Source: Thinopyrum elongatum (taxonomy: Eukaryota; Streptophyta; Magnoliopsida; Poales; Poaceae). Taken from it: 64,000 nucleotides of DNA. The translations under genes were made by a program, and so were the position numbers. The DNA lies in NCBI GenBank assembly GCA_011799875.1, contig CM022300.1, positions 236,232,807-236,296,806 on the forward strand. The letters run 5' to 3'. Position 1 is the first letter of the stretch. Each line of letters starts with the position of its first letter. The notes under the pieces are model-generated. The model was not told the DNA's origin. It did no database searches and saw only the letters and a program-made list of their open reading frames with translations. Shown one piece after another: positions 1-11,739 of this stretch.

Positions 1-846
1 GCAGGCAATGGGATAATATCACAGGTATCCACACTGAAAACTAAGTTGTACCGAATGTTATGAAATGAATCAGCGGCATCAATAAACTGGTGATACTCCA
101 TCGCCTGGTGGTCTAGATAAACTTGGGACAAAGGATAATCATGTTGGTGTATTTGAACATTAAAATGACTCGCTAAGCGAGTGGCATAAATACCACCATG
201 AATTTTGCCCTTAGTTCTATTATGGTGCAGACGACGTGCAACAATAGCCCCTAGGCTAAAGGTGTGATCATTATGTAGTGCATGACGTAAAATGGCGAGG
301 TTGGGTGCACTGAGTGCACCGACCTTCTCCCTAGCAGTCAAACACTTCGCGATGAATAAAGGAAAGTAATGCACAAAAGGAAACTGAAACTAGTGGCAGT
401 GGCATTCAGCACGCCCCTCTCATCCCACACTGTCAAAGTGAGGAGAACGTCGTCAAACTCTGCTGGTCTAGGCTCCCTTAATTCCCCAGTAGAGGGATCA
501 AACATATGACACAGAAGTCAGTGAGCCGTATCTGACGAGTTTCAGCGTATAAATTAAACCGCACCTCAGGAGGATTGTTCCTACTCAGAAAATGAAAATT
601 TTGCACAAAGGAATTTGTAAGGAGGCGGTGTTGGTCACACTCAGCTGCGAGGAAGTCGGTTAGCCCGGCATTTGCAACGAATTGGGCAAACTCTTGATGG
701 AACCCGTCCTCATCCATGAAGGCATTATACGGCCATTTGCACGGTCGCACCTCCGCCGTTCTAGGAGTGTTGAGGTCATTGTCTGATGATTCCCCAATGA
801 CTCCCTTAGCATTCTTCTTGGAGGAGAACTTTCTGAAAATACTCAT
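1..846 (-). pseudogene. Athila-lineage extra ORF (putative plant transposon protein), partial
   Basis: An ATG at 844-846 opens a 122-codon frame ending at 478. After the stop, homologous-looking protein continues in another frame towards base 1, including a segment resembling GAIVARRL and GGIYATRLA, which I associate with the conserved 'putative plant transposon protein' domain of Triticeae Athila-like elements. The frame is therefore broken by a stop or frameshift near 478, and its 3' end lies outside the window. The function of this protein is not established. Bases 847-1212 upstream hold a leader-like sequence without a convincing ORF. Confidence 0.65.
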
Positions 847-1212
847 CTTATTCCTATAAATAAAATTCTGAAAATTTTAGTCCACAAAATTTTTTGTCAA
901 CAAAACTTCGCAAGATTGATAGCAACTACTCATAAGAATGCCTAGAGGCCATATTAAGCATTCAAACTACTTAGAACTCTAAGAATTCAACATGCAAGCC
1001 CATTTACAGCAGCACCAAGAGTAGCTAATTGTTCAAAGTATAAACCACTAAAGCAAAAACTAATTGGAGCAATGGCGGAGTCACATACCAAGTAGCAATT
1101 CCCCAAAATAGTTTCCGAAATGGAGCTTCGAGCAAAGAGATCGAAATCCGCGTGTTTGAGAGCAAGAACACGAGAGAGAGAGAGCTAAGGTGATTTTTTC
1201 TGGAGGTAGGAG

Positions 1213-1460
1213 ATGGCAAGGGCTAAAGAGATAAGTGAGGAGACCCACGTGGGGATCACAACCCACCAGGGCCCGCCTGGGGTTGCTGGCGCGCCCTGGT
1301 GTCTTGTGGACACCAGGGGCACCCCCTCTGATGTTATTTGCACCAGGAATTCTCAAATATTCGGAGAAAAAATTGTGTTAAATTTTCAGGGCATTCTGAG
1401 AACTTTTATTTTAGACCACTTTTTTATTGGACGGAAAATTCAGAAAATAGACTAAACAAG
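1213..1460 (-). promoter_or_regulatory. Internal LTR-like block upstream of the Athila-type ORF
   Basis: This block is not an LTR end but shares features with the LTR at 4494-5899. Both carry a GC-rich hairpin with CACCAGGGCGCGCC-type arms, followed on the + strand by TCTGAGAACTTTTATTT (around 1396 and 5748). Read on the minus strand it lies about 370 bp upstream of the ORF starting at 846, where a promoter and 5' leader would be expected. That it acts as a promoter is inference. Bases 1461-1634 between this block and the protease stop show nothing further. Confidence 0.45.
1264..1301. repeat. GC-rich inverted repeat (hairpin)
   Basis: Arms 1264-1277 (CACCAGGGCCCGCC) and 1288-1301 (GGCGCGCCCTGGTG) pair with one mismatch around a 10-nt loop. 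A second small inverted repeat, TGGTGTC...GACACCA, overlaps it at 1298-1316. The same hairpin is perfect in the LTR at 5617-5654. Confidence 0.85.
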
Positions 1461-1634
1461 GCATTTTATTTTATTTAACTAAGAAAAACAGAAAACAAAA
1501 GGTGGGAGCAGAAGGTTGTGCCTACTAAATTCATCAACTTCATACCTCTAAAAAATGATCCATTAACAAGGTTGATCAAGTCTTATTAATAACCATTTTC
1601 GATTAGCATGAAACGGAAGAACTTTCGTAAAACA

Positions 1635-4416
1635 CTAAGTTACCTCAACGGGGATATGCATATCCCCAACAATAAGTATGTCATATTTCTTTTTGGTAGT
1701 AGGTAGAGGTATTTGAAAACTTCCAATAGTAATTGTCGGAGACTTTTCAATAACATTAATACCATTAACTTGGAATTGCTTCCTCGGAAAATGCACCGTA
1801 TGGTCATTACCATTGATATGAAAAGTGACCTTGCTTTTGTTGTAATCAATAACAACCCCTGCAATATTAAAAAAGGGTCTATCAAGGATAATCGACATGT
1901 TGTCTTCCTCGGGCATCTCAAGTATAACAAATTCTGTTAAGATAGTAACATTTGCAACAACAACGGGGACATCCTCACAAATACCGATAGGTATGGCAGT
2001 TGATTTGTCAGCCATTTGCAAAGATATTTTAGTAGGTGTGAGTTTATTCAAATCAAGTCTTTTATATAAAGAGAAAGGCATAACACTAACATCAGCTCCT
2101 AGATCACATAAAGCGGTTTTGACATAACTTCTTTTGATGGAGCAAGGTATAGTTGGTATTCCTGGATCTTCAAGTTTTTTAGGTACTCCATCCTTAAAAG
2201 AGTAATTAGCAAGCATGGTGGAGATTCCAGCTTCAGGTATTTTTCTTTTATTAGTGACAATTTCTTTCATGTATTTTGCATAAGGGGCAATCTTTAAAAT
2301 GTCATTCAAACGAGTGCGCAAAAAGACTAGCCTAAGCATTTCAACAAAGCGTTCGAATTCTTCATCATCCTTTTTCTTGTATGGTTTAGGTGGAAAGGTC
2401 ATGGGTTTCTGAACCCATGGTTCTCTTTCTTTACCATGTTTTCTAGCAACAAAGTCTCTTTTGTCATATCTTTTATTTTTAGGTTGTGGGTTATCAAGAT
2501 CAACCACAGGTTCTATCTCAACATCATTATTTGGTTGTTTATCATTGTTTGGTTGAGTGTCTTCATGAACATCATCATTATCATTTTCATTATCACTAGG
2601 TTCATGTTCACTACCAGACTGAGTTTCAGCATCTGAGATAGAGACATCATTGTTATTTTCAGGCGGTTTTTCAATTTCAGGTTCACTAGAGGTATGCAAA
2701 GCCCTATCATTTTTCTTTTTCCTTTTCTTTTTAGAAGGACTAGGTGCATCAACATTAACTCTTTGAGAGTCTTGTTCAATTCTTTTAGGGTGTCCCCCAG
2801 GATAAAGTGGTTCCTGAGTCATTTTGCCTCCTCTAGTTGCTACTCTAACAACAAAATCATTCATATTATTATTCATTTTATTAAGCAATTCTCTTTGAGA
2901 TTTGGCAACTTGTTCTAACTGGGTTTGTACCATAGAAGCATGTTTTCCGACACCCTTGACATCATTAGTAATTCTAAATTAACAAGTCACTCAAGCGACC
3001 AATCGTATCAGAGTTGTATTTTAATTGTTTCATAACACTTGCATTGAAGAGATCTTGTTTGATGATGTACCTATCAAATTCATATAGGCATTGACTAGGA
3101 TGTTTATTGCAAGGGATGTCACTTTCATCAAACTTTATGAAAGAATTTACCTCCACCGCCTGTGGTGGTGGCGTATCAAGTCCATGTATTTCTTCAGGTG
3201 GTAAATTCTTAACATCTTTAGCTTTAATACATTTTTCCTTCATACATTTCTTTGTCTCTTGCATATCTTCAGGACTGAGATATAAGATACCCCTCTTCTT
3301 CGGAGTGGGTTTAGGCAGTGGTTCAGGAAGAGTCCAATCATCATAATTTTTCAATAATTCCTCAGCTTGTTCAATAGTTCGTTCCCTGAAAACCCAACCA
3401 GCACAACTATCTAGGAAGTCCCTAGAAGCATCGGTTAGTCCATTATAGAAGATATCAAGTATTTCTTTTTTCTTAAGAGGATGATCAGGCAAAGCATTAA
3501 TCAATTATAGAAGCCTCCCCCAATCTTGTGGGAGAATCTCTTCTTCAATTTGCCCAAACTTCAATATTTCCTGTAAGGCAGCTTGTTTCTTATGAGCAGG
3601 AAAATATTTTTCAGAGAAGTAGTAAATCATATCCTGGGGACTACGCACACAACTAGGAGCAAGAGTATTGTACCATATCTTAGCATCACCCTTTAATGAG
3701 AATGGAAATAATTTGAGGATATAGTAATAGCGAATTTTCTCATCATGAGCAAAAAGGGTGGCTATATCATTTAATTTAGTGAGATGTGCCACTACAGTTT
3801 TAGTTTTATAACCATGAAAAGGATCAGATTCAACCAAAGTAACCAACTCTGTGTCGATAGAGAATTCATAATCCTTATGGGTAACAAAGATAGGTGAAGT
3901 AGCAAACTTAGGATCACATTTCATTCTAGCATTCAAAGATTTTTCCTTCAGTTTGCATAATAATTTCTTAAGATCATTTCTATCATTGCAAGCAAGAAAG
4001 TCTCTAGCTATCTCCTCATCCATAACATAACCCTCAGGTATCTTAGGCATTTCAAATCTAGGAGAGCTAGGTCTAATAGGTGTTTCATACTCATCAGTTT
4101 CAAGGACTTCATCAGTTTCAATAATTTCATCAGTTTCAGCAATTTCATTCTCTTTAGCTCTACCAAGTTGTTCATCAAGAAATTCACCTAGCGGCACATT
4201 ATCATCAGGCAAGGTACTAGGATCATCATAAACATCATTCATAACAGAAGTAGCATCATAAATGACTTGCGACATATCAAGATTAATAGCATGTGGTGGT
4301 GTTGCAAGTCTACTCAAAACAGAAGGTGAATCAAGTGCAGAGTGTGATGGCAAATCCTTACCTCCCCTCGTCTTAGAGGGAACGATCTTGGTTTTTGTAT
4401 CTTTCAGATTCTTCAT
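1635..4416 (-). pseudogene. gag-protease polyprotein of the Athila-like element
   Basis: The reading frame starts at 4416. The N-terminal acidic part (ETDEIIETDEVLETDE) is followed by a retrotransposon gag domain ('KGDAKIWYNTL' region, about residues 190-300). It is broken by an in-frame TAA at 3505-3507, continues in the same frame to 2974, then shifts frame and resumes at 2933. The last part carries a lysine-rich linker and an aspartic protease domain with CDLGADVSVMPFSLYKRL, and ends with VEVT at 1635. The family protein normally ends at about this point, so the absence of RT downstream seems to be a family property rather than a local deletion. The product would be virion-like core protein plus protease. 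Confidence 0.85.
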
Positions 4417-4466
4417 AGTGATAAATAGATAATAATCCCAAGTGACTCAACAAATATATCTATGTT

Positions 4467-4483
4467 CCCCGACAACGGCGCCA
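4467..4483 (-). other. Primer-binding site, tRNA-Asp type
   Basis: On the minus strand this reads TGGCGCCGTTGTCGGGG, the form seen in Athila-group elements that prime on tRNA-Asp. It lies 10 nt inside the LTR end at 4494. Confidence 0.8.
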
Positions 4484-5565
4484 CAAAAGGTCTTGATAAC
4501 CCACAAGTATAGGCGATCGCAACAGTTTTTGAGGGTAGAGTATTCAACCCAAATTTATTGATTCGACACAAGGGGAGCCAAAGAATGTTTGTAAGTGTTA
4601 GCAGCTGAGTTGTAAATTCAACCACACCTGGAGATTAAATATCTGCAGCAAAGTGATCAGTAGCACAGTAATATGATAGTTTGATAGCAGTGGTAACGGT
4701 AACAGTAACAGTGGTAGCAATGATTTTGTAGCAGTTGTAACAGTAGCAATAGCAATAGTAACTTAGCAAGAACAATATGTGGAAAACTTGTAGGCATTGG
4801 ATCGGTGAATTCGTTGGATAATATTCATCATATAACAGTCATAACCTAGGGCGATACAGAACTAGCTCCAGTTCATAAATATAATGTAGGCATGTATTCC
4901 GTAAATAGTCATACGTGCTTATGGAAAAGAACTTGCATGCCATCTTTTGTCCTACCCTCCCGTGGCAACGGGGTCCATAAGGAAACTAAGGGATATTAAG
5001 GCCTCCTTTTAATAGAGAACCAGAACAAAGCATTAACACATAGTGAATACATGAACTCCTCAAACTACGGTCATCACCGGGAAGTATCCCAATTACTGTC
5101 ACCCTGGGGTTTACAGATCATAACACGTAATAGGTCCATATGACTTGCAAGATAGGATCTAGAACATAGATATAATGGTGAAAACATAAACGGTTCAGAT
5201 CTGAAATCATGGCACTTGGGCCCTAGTGACAAGCATTAAGCATGGCAAAGTCATAGCAACATCAATCTCGGAACATAGTGGATACTAGGGATCAAGCCCT
5301 AATAAAACTAACTCGATTACATGATGAAACTCATCCAACTCCTCACCGACCAGCGAGCCTAAGAAGGAATTACTCACTCCCGGTGGGGAGCATCATGGAA
5401 TTGATGATGAAGGAGGGTTGGTGATGATGAAGACCGAAGATTCCCCTCTCCGGAGCCCTGAACGGACTCCAGATCTGGCCTCCCGATGAAGAACAGGAGG
5501 TGGCAGTGGCTTCGTATCGTGAAACGCGATGAAACTTCCTCCCTTATTTTTTCTCCAAAAATAGG

Positions 5566-5574
5566 TATTTATAG
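5566..5574 (-). promoter_or_regulatory. LTR TATA-like box
   Basis: CTATAAATA on the minus strand, centrally placed in the LTR where U3/R promoters of this group usually lie. Confidence 0.5.
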
Positions 5575-5616
5575 CGTCGGAGTTAGGGTCAGAGGGGCCA
5601 CAAGGGCCCCACAACC

Positions 5617-5654
5617 CACCAGGGCGCGCCTGGAGGGGGTGGCGCGCCCTGGTG
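5617..5654. repeat. Perfect GC-rich hairpin in the LTR
   Basis: Arms 5617-5630 (CACCAGGGCGCGCC) and 5641-5654 (GGCGCGCCCTGGTG) are perfectly complementary over 14 bp with a 10-nt G-rich loop. It lies on the transcript side of the TATA-like box only if transcription uses the opposite strand; in the sense orientation it is upstream, in U3. Confidence 0.9.
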
Positions 5655-5904
5655 TATCATGGCCAGCCAGAGCACCCCTTCCGGTGGTTCTTGGTTCCAG
5701 TATTTTTTATTTATTTTGAAATAAATCTCCAAAAAGTTTTGTCCAAATCTGAGAACTTTTATTTATGCACAAAAACAACACCATGGTAGTTCTGCTGAAA
5801 TCAGCATCAGTCTGGGTTAGTTTCATTCAAATCATGCAAATTAGAGTCCAAAACAAGAGCAAAAGCATTAGGAAAAGTAGATACGATGGAGACGTATCAG
5901 ACTG

Positions 5905-6980
5905 CGCCAGGTCTGGTGACCTGTACTACCCGATAAGGGCCTTCCCACTTCGGTGTCAACTTGTTTGTACCCTTGGTGGACTAAACACGCCAAAGGACAA
6001 GGTCGCCTTCTTCAAGGCTCTGGGCATGAACCTTGCGGCTATGATAGCAGCGCAAAGCTTGCTGGTAGCATGCAGCACGCACAACTGCCCGGAGATGATC
6101 TTCCTCGAGGAGCACGGCATCGTCATGCCGCAGCTACTCTTGCGCTACTTCATCGTAGGCAAGTACTCAAGGTGACCTGTATATGAGTTCCATGGGGAGC
6201 ACCACTTCTGCACCATAGACTAGGGAGAAGGGTATCTGACCAGTGGCTCGATTTGGTGTCATCCTGAGTGACTAAAGAACCACCGGCAACTTGTCAATCC
6301 AACGCCTCCCGCTCTTGTGCAGCCTGTCAAAAGTTATTGTCTTGAGCCCGTGCAATACCTCAGCATTTGTTCTTTCTGCTTTCCCGTTACTCCTTGGGTG
6401 GGCAACGGATGCAAAGCATACCTTGCTTCCAAGGTTCTGAGTATATTGCATGAAAGCGTGGCTCGTGAATTGTGTGCCATTTTCAGTGATGATCCTGTTC
6501 GGGACCCCGAACCGGCAAACCAATCCTTTGAAGAACTTGACGGCTGACTGTGCTGTTACCTTTCTCACTGGCTCCACTTCAGGCCACTTTGTGAACTTGT
6601 CGATGGCGACGTACAAGAACTCAAAGCCCCCGGTATCATGGGGGAAGGGGCCCAAAATGTCGAGCCCCCATACCGAAAAGGGCCAGGATAGAGGAACTGT
6701 TTGGAGGGCTTGCGTTCGTTGATGTATGCTCTTTGAATGGAACTGGCATGCTTCACATCTTGTTACTAGCTCAGTTGCATCCTAGAGGGCAGTGGGCCAA
6801 TAAAAGCCTTGCCGGAAAGCCTTCTCGACAAGGGTTCTTGCTCCTATGTGGGAACCACATACACCCCCATGTATCTCTACCAACAACTTCTGTCCATCTT
6901 CCCGGGTTATGCACTTCAATTTCACTCCGTTGGGTCGCTTTCTGTACAAGATGTTATCCACAAACTGGTACATACTTGAC
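5905..6980 (-). pseudogene. Integrase of the TAT-like element, interrupted
   Basis: From 6973 downwards there is an N-terminal zinc-binding region (ILYRKRPNGVKL, then GGVCGSHIGARTL), followed at 6655-6272 by the catalytic core with AIDKFTKWPEVEPV, RIITENGTQFTS and NGKAERTNAEVL. The second catalytic aspartate of the DDE triad, normally in a TDNGTQF context, reads Glu here (TENGTQF). Stops occur after the core, but the C-terminal part (TPKWEGPYRV) is still readable to about 5910, where the Athila-like LTR cuts it off. The product would have joined element DNA to the host chromosome; this copy should not be active. Confidence 0.85.
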
Positions 6981-7229
6981 TGACGGGCTACTTTCTCAGC
7001 TTGCTCTTGCTCTTCGGGAAGTTCTCCTATTTGGAGAAACTATACTGTTTGTCGCGCCCATTTCGGAGCTTGGGGCTCAATGACAAGGACTAAAGGCATC
7101 TCTTCGGCTATGGGAGCGCTGGTCTCATCGGCAAGAATCTAGAATTCTGCGCGAGACCACTGCTCACCGGAAGCCGTATCGATGTTCCCGGAAGCTGCCT
7201 TGCCGGTGGCTTCTGGGAGCTTTGCTGGA

Positions 7230-8176
7230 AAATAGTTGCCGGTACTTATCTTCCTTCACCTCTTGGCTCTCATTGACGGGGTAACTATGGGTCGAGTCAA
7301 GTGGAGCACAAAAGTACCTGGTTCCACGGGTAACTTTTGGGCAGCACACTTTGACAGCTGATCAGCAACGCTGTTTTCTGCACGAGGGACGTGCTCTGTT
7401 TGTAGACCGTCAAAGTGTTCTTCCAACTTTCTCACTTCATCCACATATGCTTCCATCAACGGGCTCTGGTAGTCCTTGTTCACTTGCTTCACTACAAGCT
7501 GTGAATCTCCTCAGACGATCAGCTTTTAATTCCCAACTCTACTGCAATTCTGTGGCCGGCAAGGAGTCCCTCATACTCAGCAGTATTGTTGGTAGCCTCC
7601 TCCTGGGGGAAATGCATTTGAACCACGTACTTGAGATGCTCTCCGGTGGGTGCGATAAGAAGCACCCCGGCACCAGCGCCTTGTAGCGAGAAAGCACCAT
7701 CAAAGTACATGATCCAATTCTTCTCTGTTTCCTTCCCGGGGAGTGATGACTCCTGGACCTCATCATCTGGTGTTGGTCTCCATTACGCAATGAATTCAGC
7801 CAATGCCCTGCTCTGGATAGTTGATGTGCTCTCAAACTTGAGTGCAAAGCTTGACAACTACAATGCCCATTCCACTATCCTACCAGTTGCCTCTGGATTC
7901 CTTAGAATACGTTGCAACGGAAAGCGGGTGACCACTGTAATCTCATGTGCTTGAAAGTAGTGGCGCAGCTTCCTCGAGGCCATGAGTAGGCCGAAGAGCA
8001 GCTTCTGCACACCTGAATACCTTGACCTAGCCCCCTATAGAAGGGAACTGACAAAGTAGACTGGCCATTGTACCACTTTCTTTTTCGATATAGCTTGCTC
8101 CTCAGCTGTTTCTCTTTGTACTATTTTCTTCTTCCTAGCATCTAGCCTTGCCGGGGAAATTGCTACTTCGTCGACG
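7230..8176 (-). pseudogene. RNase H region of the TAT-like element
   Basis: Segments in several minus-strand frames read as a plant gypsy RNase H: MYFDGAFSLQGAGAGVLL (7710), NNTAEYEGLLAGHRIAVELG (about 7590-7530) and HVPRAENSVADQLSKCA (about 7380). The upstream part, with VQWPVYFVSSLL and GLLMASRKLRHYFQAHEI, continues to 8176, where the solo LTR begins. Stops and frame changes make it a pseudogene. It normally removes the RNA strand during reverse transcription. Confidence 0.8.
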
Positions 8177-8181
8177 GGGGG

Positions 8182-9743
8182 TGATACTTCTTGAGCTTGC
8201 GTTGATTTTTCCCTTGAAGAGGAAAGGGTGATGCAGTAAAGTAGAGATAAGTATTTCCCTTAGTTAAGAACCAAGGTATCAATCTAGTAGGAGGAAGACA
8301 CAAGTCCCCAATAGATGCACATGCACAAACTAACAAATACTTGCACACAACGCGAAAAAGGGGTTGTCAATCCCTTCATGGTCACTAGCAAGGGTGAGAT
8401 CTGATAGAGATGATATAAAAGATAAATAAAAGTGCTACATAAGATAAAGATAAATAAAATGTAGCAAGGTATTTTGTATTCTTGGTTTTATAGATCTGAA
8501 AATAATATGATAAAAATAGACCCGAGGGCCATAGGTTTCACTAGAGGCTTTTCTTGAAAGAACACATACGGTGGGTAAACAAATTACTGTTGAGCAATCG
8601 ATAGAAAAGCGCATAGTTATGACGATATCCAAGGCAATGATCATGAATATAGGCATCACCTCTGTGACAAGTAGACCGACTCCTGCCTGCATCTACTACT
8701 ATTACTCCACACCTCGACCGCTATCCAGCATCCATCTAGTGTATTAAGTTAACAAGAACGGAGTAACGCCTTAAGCAAGATGACATGATGTAGAGGGATA
8801 GATCCAAGCAATATGGTAAAAAAACATCTTTTTATCCTTAATGGCAACAATACAAATACGTGCCTCGCTACTCCTACTGTCACTAGGTGAGGACACCGCA
8901 AGATTGAACCCAAAACAAAGCACCTTTCCCATTGCAAGATAGATCAATCTAGTTGGCCAAACCAAATCAATAGACCAGAGAGAAATGCAAAGCTATCTTA
9001 ATGATGCCTAAAAGAGTTCAGAGAAGACTCAAATAATATTCATAAATAATCTGATCATAAATCCACAATTCATCGGATCTCAACAAACACACCGCAAAAG
9101 AGAATTACATCGTAGAACTCCAAGAATATCGAGAAGAACATTGTATTGAAGATCAAAGAGAGAGAAGAAGCCATCTAGCTACTAGCTATGGACCCGTAGG
9201 TCTATGGTAAACTACTCGCACATCATCGGAAGGGCAGCAAGGTTGGTGTAGAGGCCCTCCGTGATCGAATCCCCCTCCGGGAGAGTGCCGGAAAAGGTCC
9301 CAAGATGGGATCTCACGAGAACAGAAGCTTGCGGCAGCGGAAAAGTATTTTTGGTGTGCTATCTGGTATAAGGGGAATATTTAGGTATTTATAGAGCTGA
9401 GATTAGGGTTAGAGGAGTCCCAAGGGGCCCACAAGCTTGGGGGCACGCCCTGTTAGCTGTGGCTCCCTCATGGCCCCTCTGGCCTCCTCCCGAAGCTTCG
9501 TGGTTGTCTTCTGGTCCAAGAAAAATCCTCAAAGAGTTTCGTTCCGTTTGGACTCTGTTTGGTATTGATTTTCTGTAAAAGACAAAAACAAGGAAAAAAC
9601 AGCAACTGGCACTGGGCACTAGGTTAATAGGTTAGTCCCAAAAAATGATATAAAATAGCATATTAATGCATATAAAACATCCAAGATGGATAATATAATA
9701 GCATGGAACAATCAAAAATTATAGATACGTTGGAGACGTATCA
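8182..9743 (-). repeat. Solo LTR of a Ty3/gypsy element (1,562 bp)
   Basis: On the minus strand it starts TGATACGTCTCCAACG at 9743 and ends GAAGTATCA at 8182. It is flanked by GGGGG on both sides (8177-8181 and 9744-9748 on the + strand), a 5-bp target duplication. The interrupted RNase H frame resumes on each side. No internal domain lies between the two ends, so this is a solo LTR formed by LTR-LTR recombination. The same LTR family recurs at 62760-64000. Confidence 0.93.
9386..9394 (-). promoter_or_regulatory. TATA-like box of the solo LTR
   Basis: CTATAAATA on the minus strand, in the central part of the LTR. The related LTR at the right end of the window has lost the corresponding segment. 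Confidence 0.5.
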
Positions 9744-9748
9744 GGGGG

Positions 9749-10816
9749 CCCCGTTGTGGTTGCTTCCTCATCATCAACTTCTCTCTTCGCAACTAGCGCA
9801 ACACTGACCACTTGATTTGTTGCCGCTAAATATAGCAATAACGGTTCTTGTGGTTTAGGCGCGACTAGAGTTGGCGCAGAGGACAAGTATCTTTTCAGGT
9901 CTTGCAGCGCAGCCTCCGCTTTCGGAGTCCATTTTACCGGACCTGCCTTTTTCAAGATCTTGAAAAATGGCAGGGCGCGCTTAGCAGACCTTGAAATGAA
10001 CCTGGTCAAAGCTGCAACACAACCGGCAAGACGCCTCACATCCTTGAAGGTCTTGGGCGCTTGGATCTACTAGATGGCCTTAATCTTGTCTGGGTTCACT
10101 TTGATCCAATGCTATGATATAAAGAATCCATGGAGCTTGCCGGAGAGGACACCAAACACACACTTCTCGGGGTTGAGCTTCATGTTGATCTTTCGCAAGT
10201 TGGTGAATGTTTCCTCCAAATCTTGGATCAGAGTGGACTTGTCTTTGGTCTTGACCACGATATCATCCATGTAGGCTTCTATGTTTCTATGTAAGCATGG
10301 CTCAAAACCGATCTGAGCTACTCTTGCGAATGTTGAACCCACACTCTTTAGTCCGAAATACATCCGTACGAAGCAGTACGTGCCACATGGAGTAATGAAT
10401 GCGGTTTTCGCTTCATCTTCCTTGGACATGAATATCTGGTGATATCTAGAGTAGGCGTCAAGAAATGAGAGCAGATCACAACCGACAGTGGAGTCCACAA
10501 TCTGGTGGATGCACGGCAAGGGGAAAGGGTCCTTTGGGCATGCCTTGTTGAGATCAGTGTAATCAATACAAAGTCTCCATTTCCCGTTTGCCTTAAGCAC
10601 GACGGCCGGATTCGCCAACCAGGTTGGATGCAACACTCCCCTGACCAGGCTAGCTGCCTCGAGTTTCTTGATTTCTTCTGCTATGAATTGTTGTCGTTCC
10701 AAAGCTTGCTTCCTGACCTTTTGCTTGATGGGCCGAGCGTGAGGGCAGACAACAAGGTGGTGCTCAATTACCTCCCTGGGAACACTGGGGATGTCAGATG
10801 GTTGCCATGCAAACAC
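9749..10816 (-). pseudogene. Reverse transcriptase (and RNase H start) of the TAT-like element
   Basis: The 10816-10112 frame shows WLANPAVVLKANGKWRLCIDY, DLNKACPKDPFPLP, the palm motif AYMDDIVVKTK and the thumb-side LNPEKCVFGV. The 10039-9719 frame continues with the tether (RRLAGCVAALTRF) and RNase H start (LLLYLAATNQVVS). The YMDD catalytic motif is intact, but the two segments are in different frames around 10040-10110 and the solo LTR cuts the protein at 9749. It would copy element RNA into DNA. Confidence 0.88.
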
Positions 10817-10855
10817 ATCTACATTCGCCCACAGGAAGGCAATGAGTGTGCTTTC

Positions 10856-11710
10856 CTATTTGTTGCCTAGGGTGGCACTGATGGTGAAAGTACCATCAGT
10901 ACCATCCTCCCTTGCCAGCACTTTCTTGGTCGTAGGTGGAGTGGCCTTGGACCTCTTGCCAGTAGAGCTTTCTGGCGAGTCCTCTACGGGTGCGTAGCAC
11001 TCCGAAGAGGTGCGCTTCTCGGAAAGCTCGCTGGATGTCTTGTCGGGATTTTTGCAACTTTTCGCCTTGGCGGGAGCTATTGTTTTACCAGTTTGTGCTG
11101 TGATCGCGTCCCTGTAGAGCTTGTCCATACAGATGATTGCATCTTTCTGATCTGAGTTAATGGAGATGACACCCATGGGCCCTGGCATCTTCAACGTATT
11201 ATAGGCATAGTGAGATGCCGCCATGAACTTGGCGAAGGCAGGGCGGCCAAGAATTCCATTGAACGGCAAGGGGATCTTAACCACATCAAACACTATCTTC
11301 TTAGTTCAGTAGTTTAGGTCCCCGCCAAATGTCACTGGCAGCGTGATCTTTCCCTTTGGTTGGCTCCTTCCCGGGTTAATTCCCTGGAACGTCCCGGTTT
11401 TCTTGAGCTCCTCCTCAGGTATCTGCAGCCTCTCGATCACCTCAGGGGAGATCAAGTTCAAGCCAGCCCCACCGTCAACTAACATCTTCGTGACTTTGAG
11501 GTTGCGTATCGTTGGTGAGACCAACAATGGCAAACACCCAACTGTAGTTGTGCGATTAGGGTGGTCCTTGGCATCGAAAATGATAGGCGTGTGAGACCAC
11601 TTGAGGGGCTTTCGCGCATCTGCTGTTGGTTCCACCGCAATGACTTCCCGCACCCACTGCTTGAGCTGACGATGGGAGGAGTGCAAAGATGCACCTCCGT
11701 CAATGCACAT
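10856..11710 (-). pseudogene. Aspartic protease region of the TAT-like element
   Basis: In 11710-11306 the motif MLVDGGAGLNLISPEVIERL marks a retropepsin-like active site (DGG in place of the usual DTG/DSG). The 11293-10856 frame follows with PFNGILGRPAFAKFMAA, the flap-distal conserved part in TAT elements, and a lysine- and serine-rich linker to RT. A stop near 11306 separates the two parts. It would mature the Gag-Pol polyprotein. Confidence 0.8.
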
Positions 11711-11739
11711 GGCCTTTGTTGCTTTCTGGAATTCTTGCT

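Larger units (their letters stand above)
1..5899 (-). mobile_element. Athila-like Ty3/gypsy element, 5' part (Sabrina/WHAM-like group)
   Basis: On the minus strand the order is LTR (5899-4494), a primer-binding site, gag, aspartic protease, a non-coding block and a further Athila-type ORF that runs off the left edge. No reverse transcriptase, RNase H or integrase is visible between the protease and that ORF, so this copy looks non-autonomous. The LTR begins TGATACGTCTCC, which is common in Triticeae gypsy families. It sits inside the integrase of the TAT-like element to its right; bases 5900-5904 (GACTG) are one side of the expected 5-bp target duplication and the other side is outside the window. 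The family name is from memory and is less certain than the lineage. Confidence 0.85.
4494..5899 (-). repeat. 5' LTR of the Athila-like element (1,406 bp)
   Basis: On the minus strand it starts TGATACGTCTCC at 5899 and ends GGTTATCA at 4494, next to the primer-binding site. It contains a TATA-like box and a perfect 14-bp-arm hairpin. The matching 3' LTR would lie left of the window. Confidence 0.85.
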
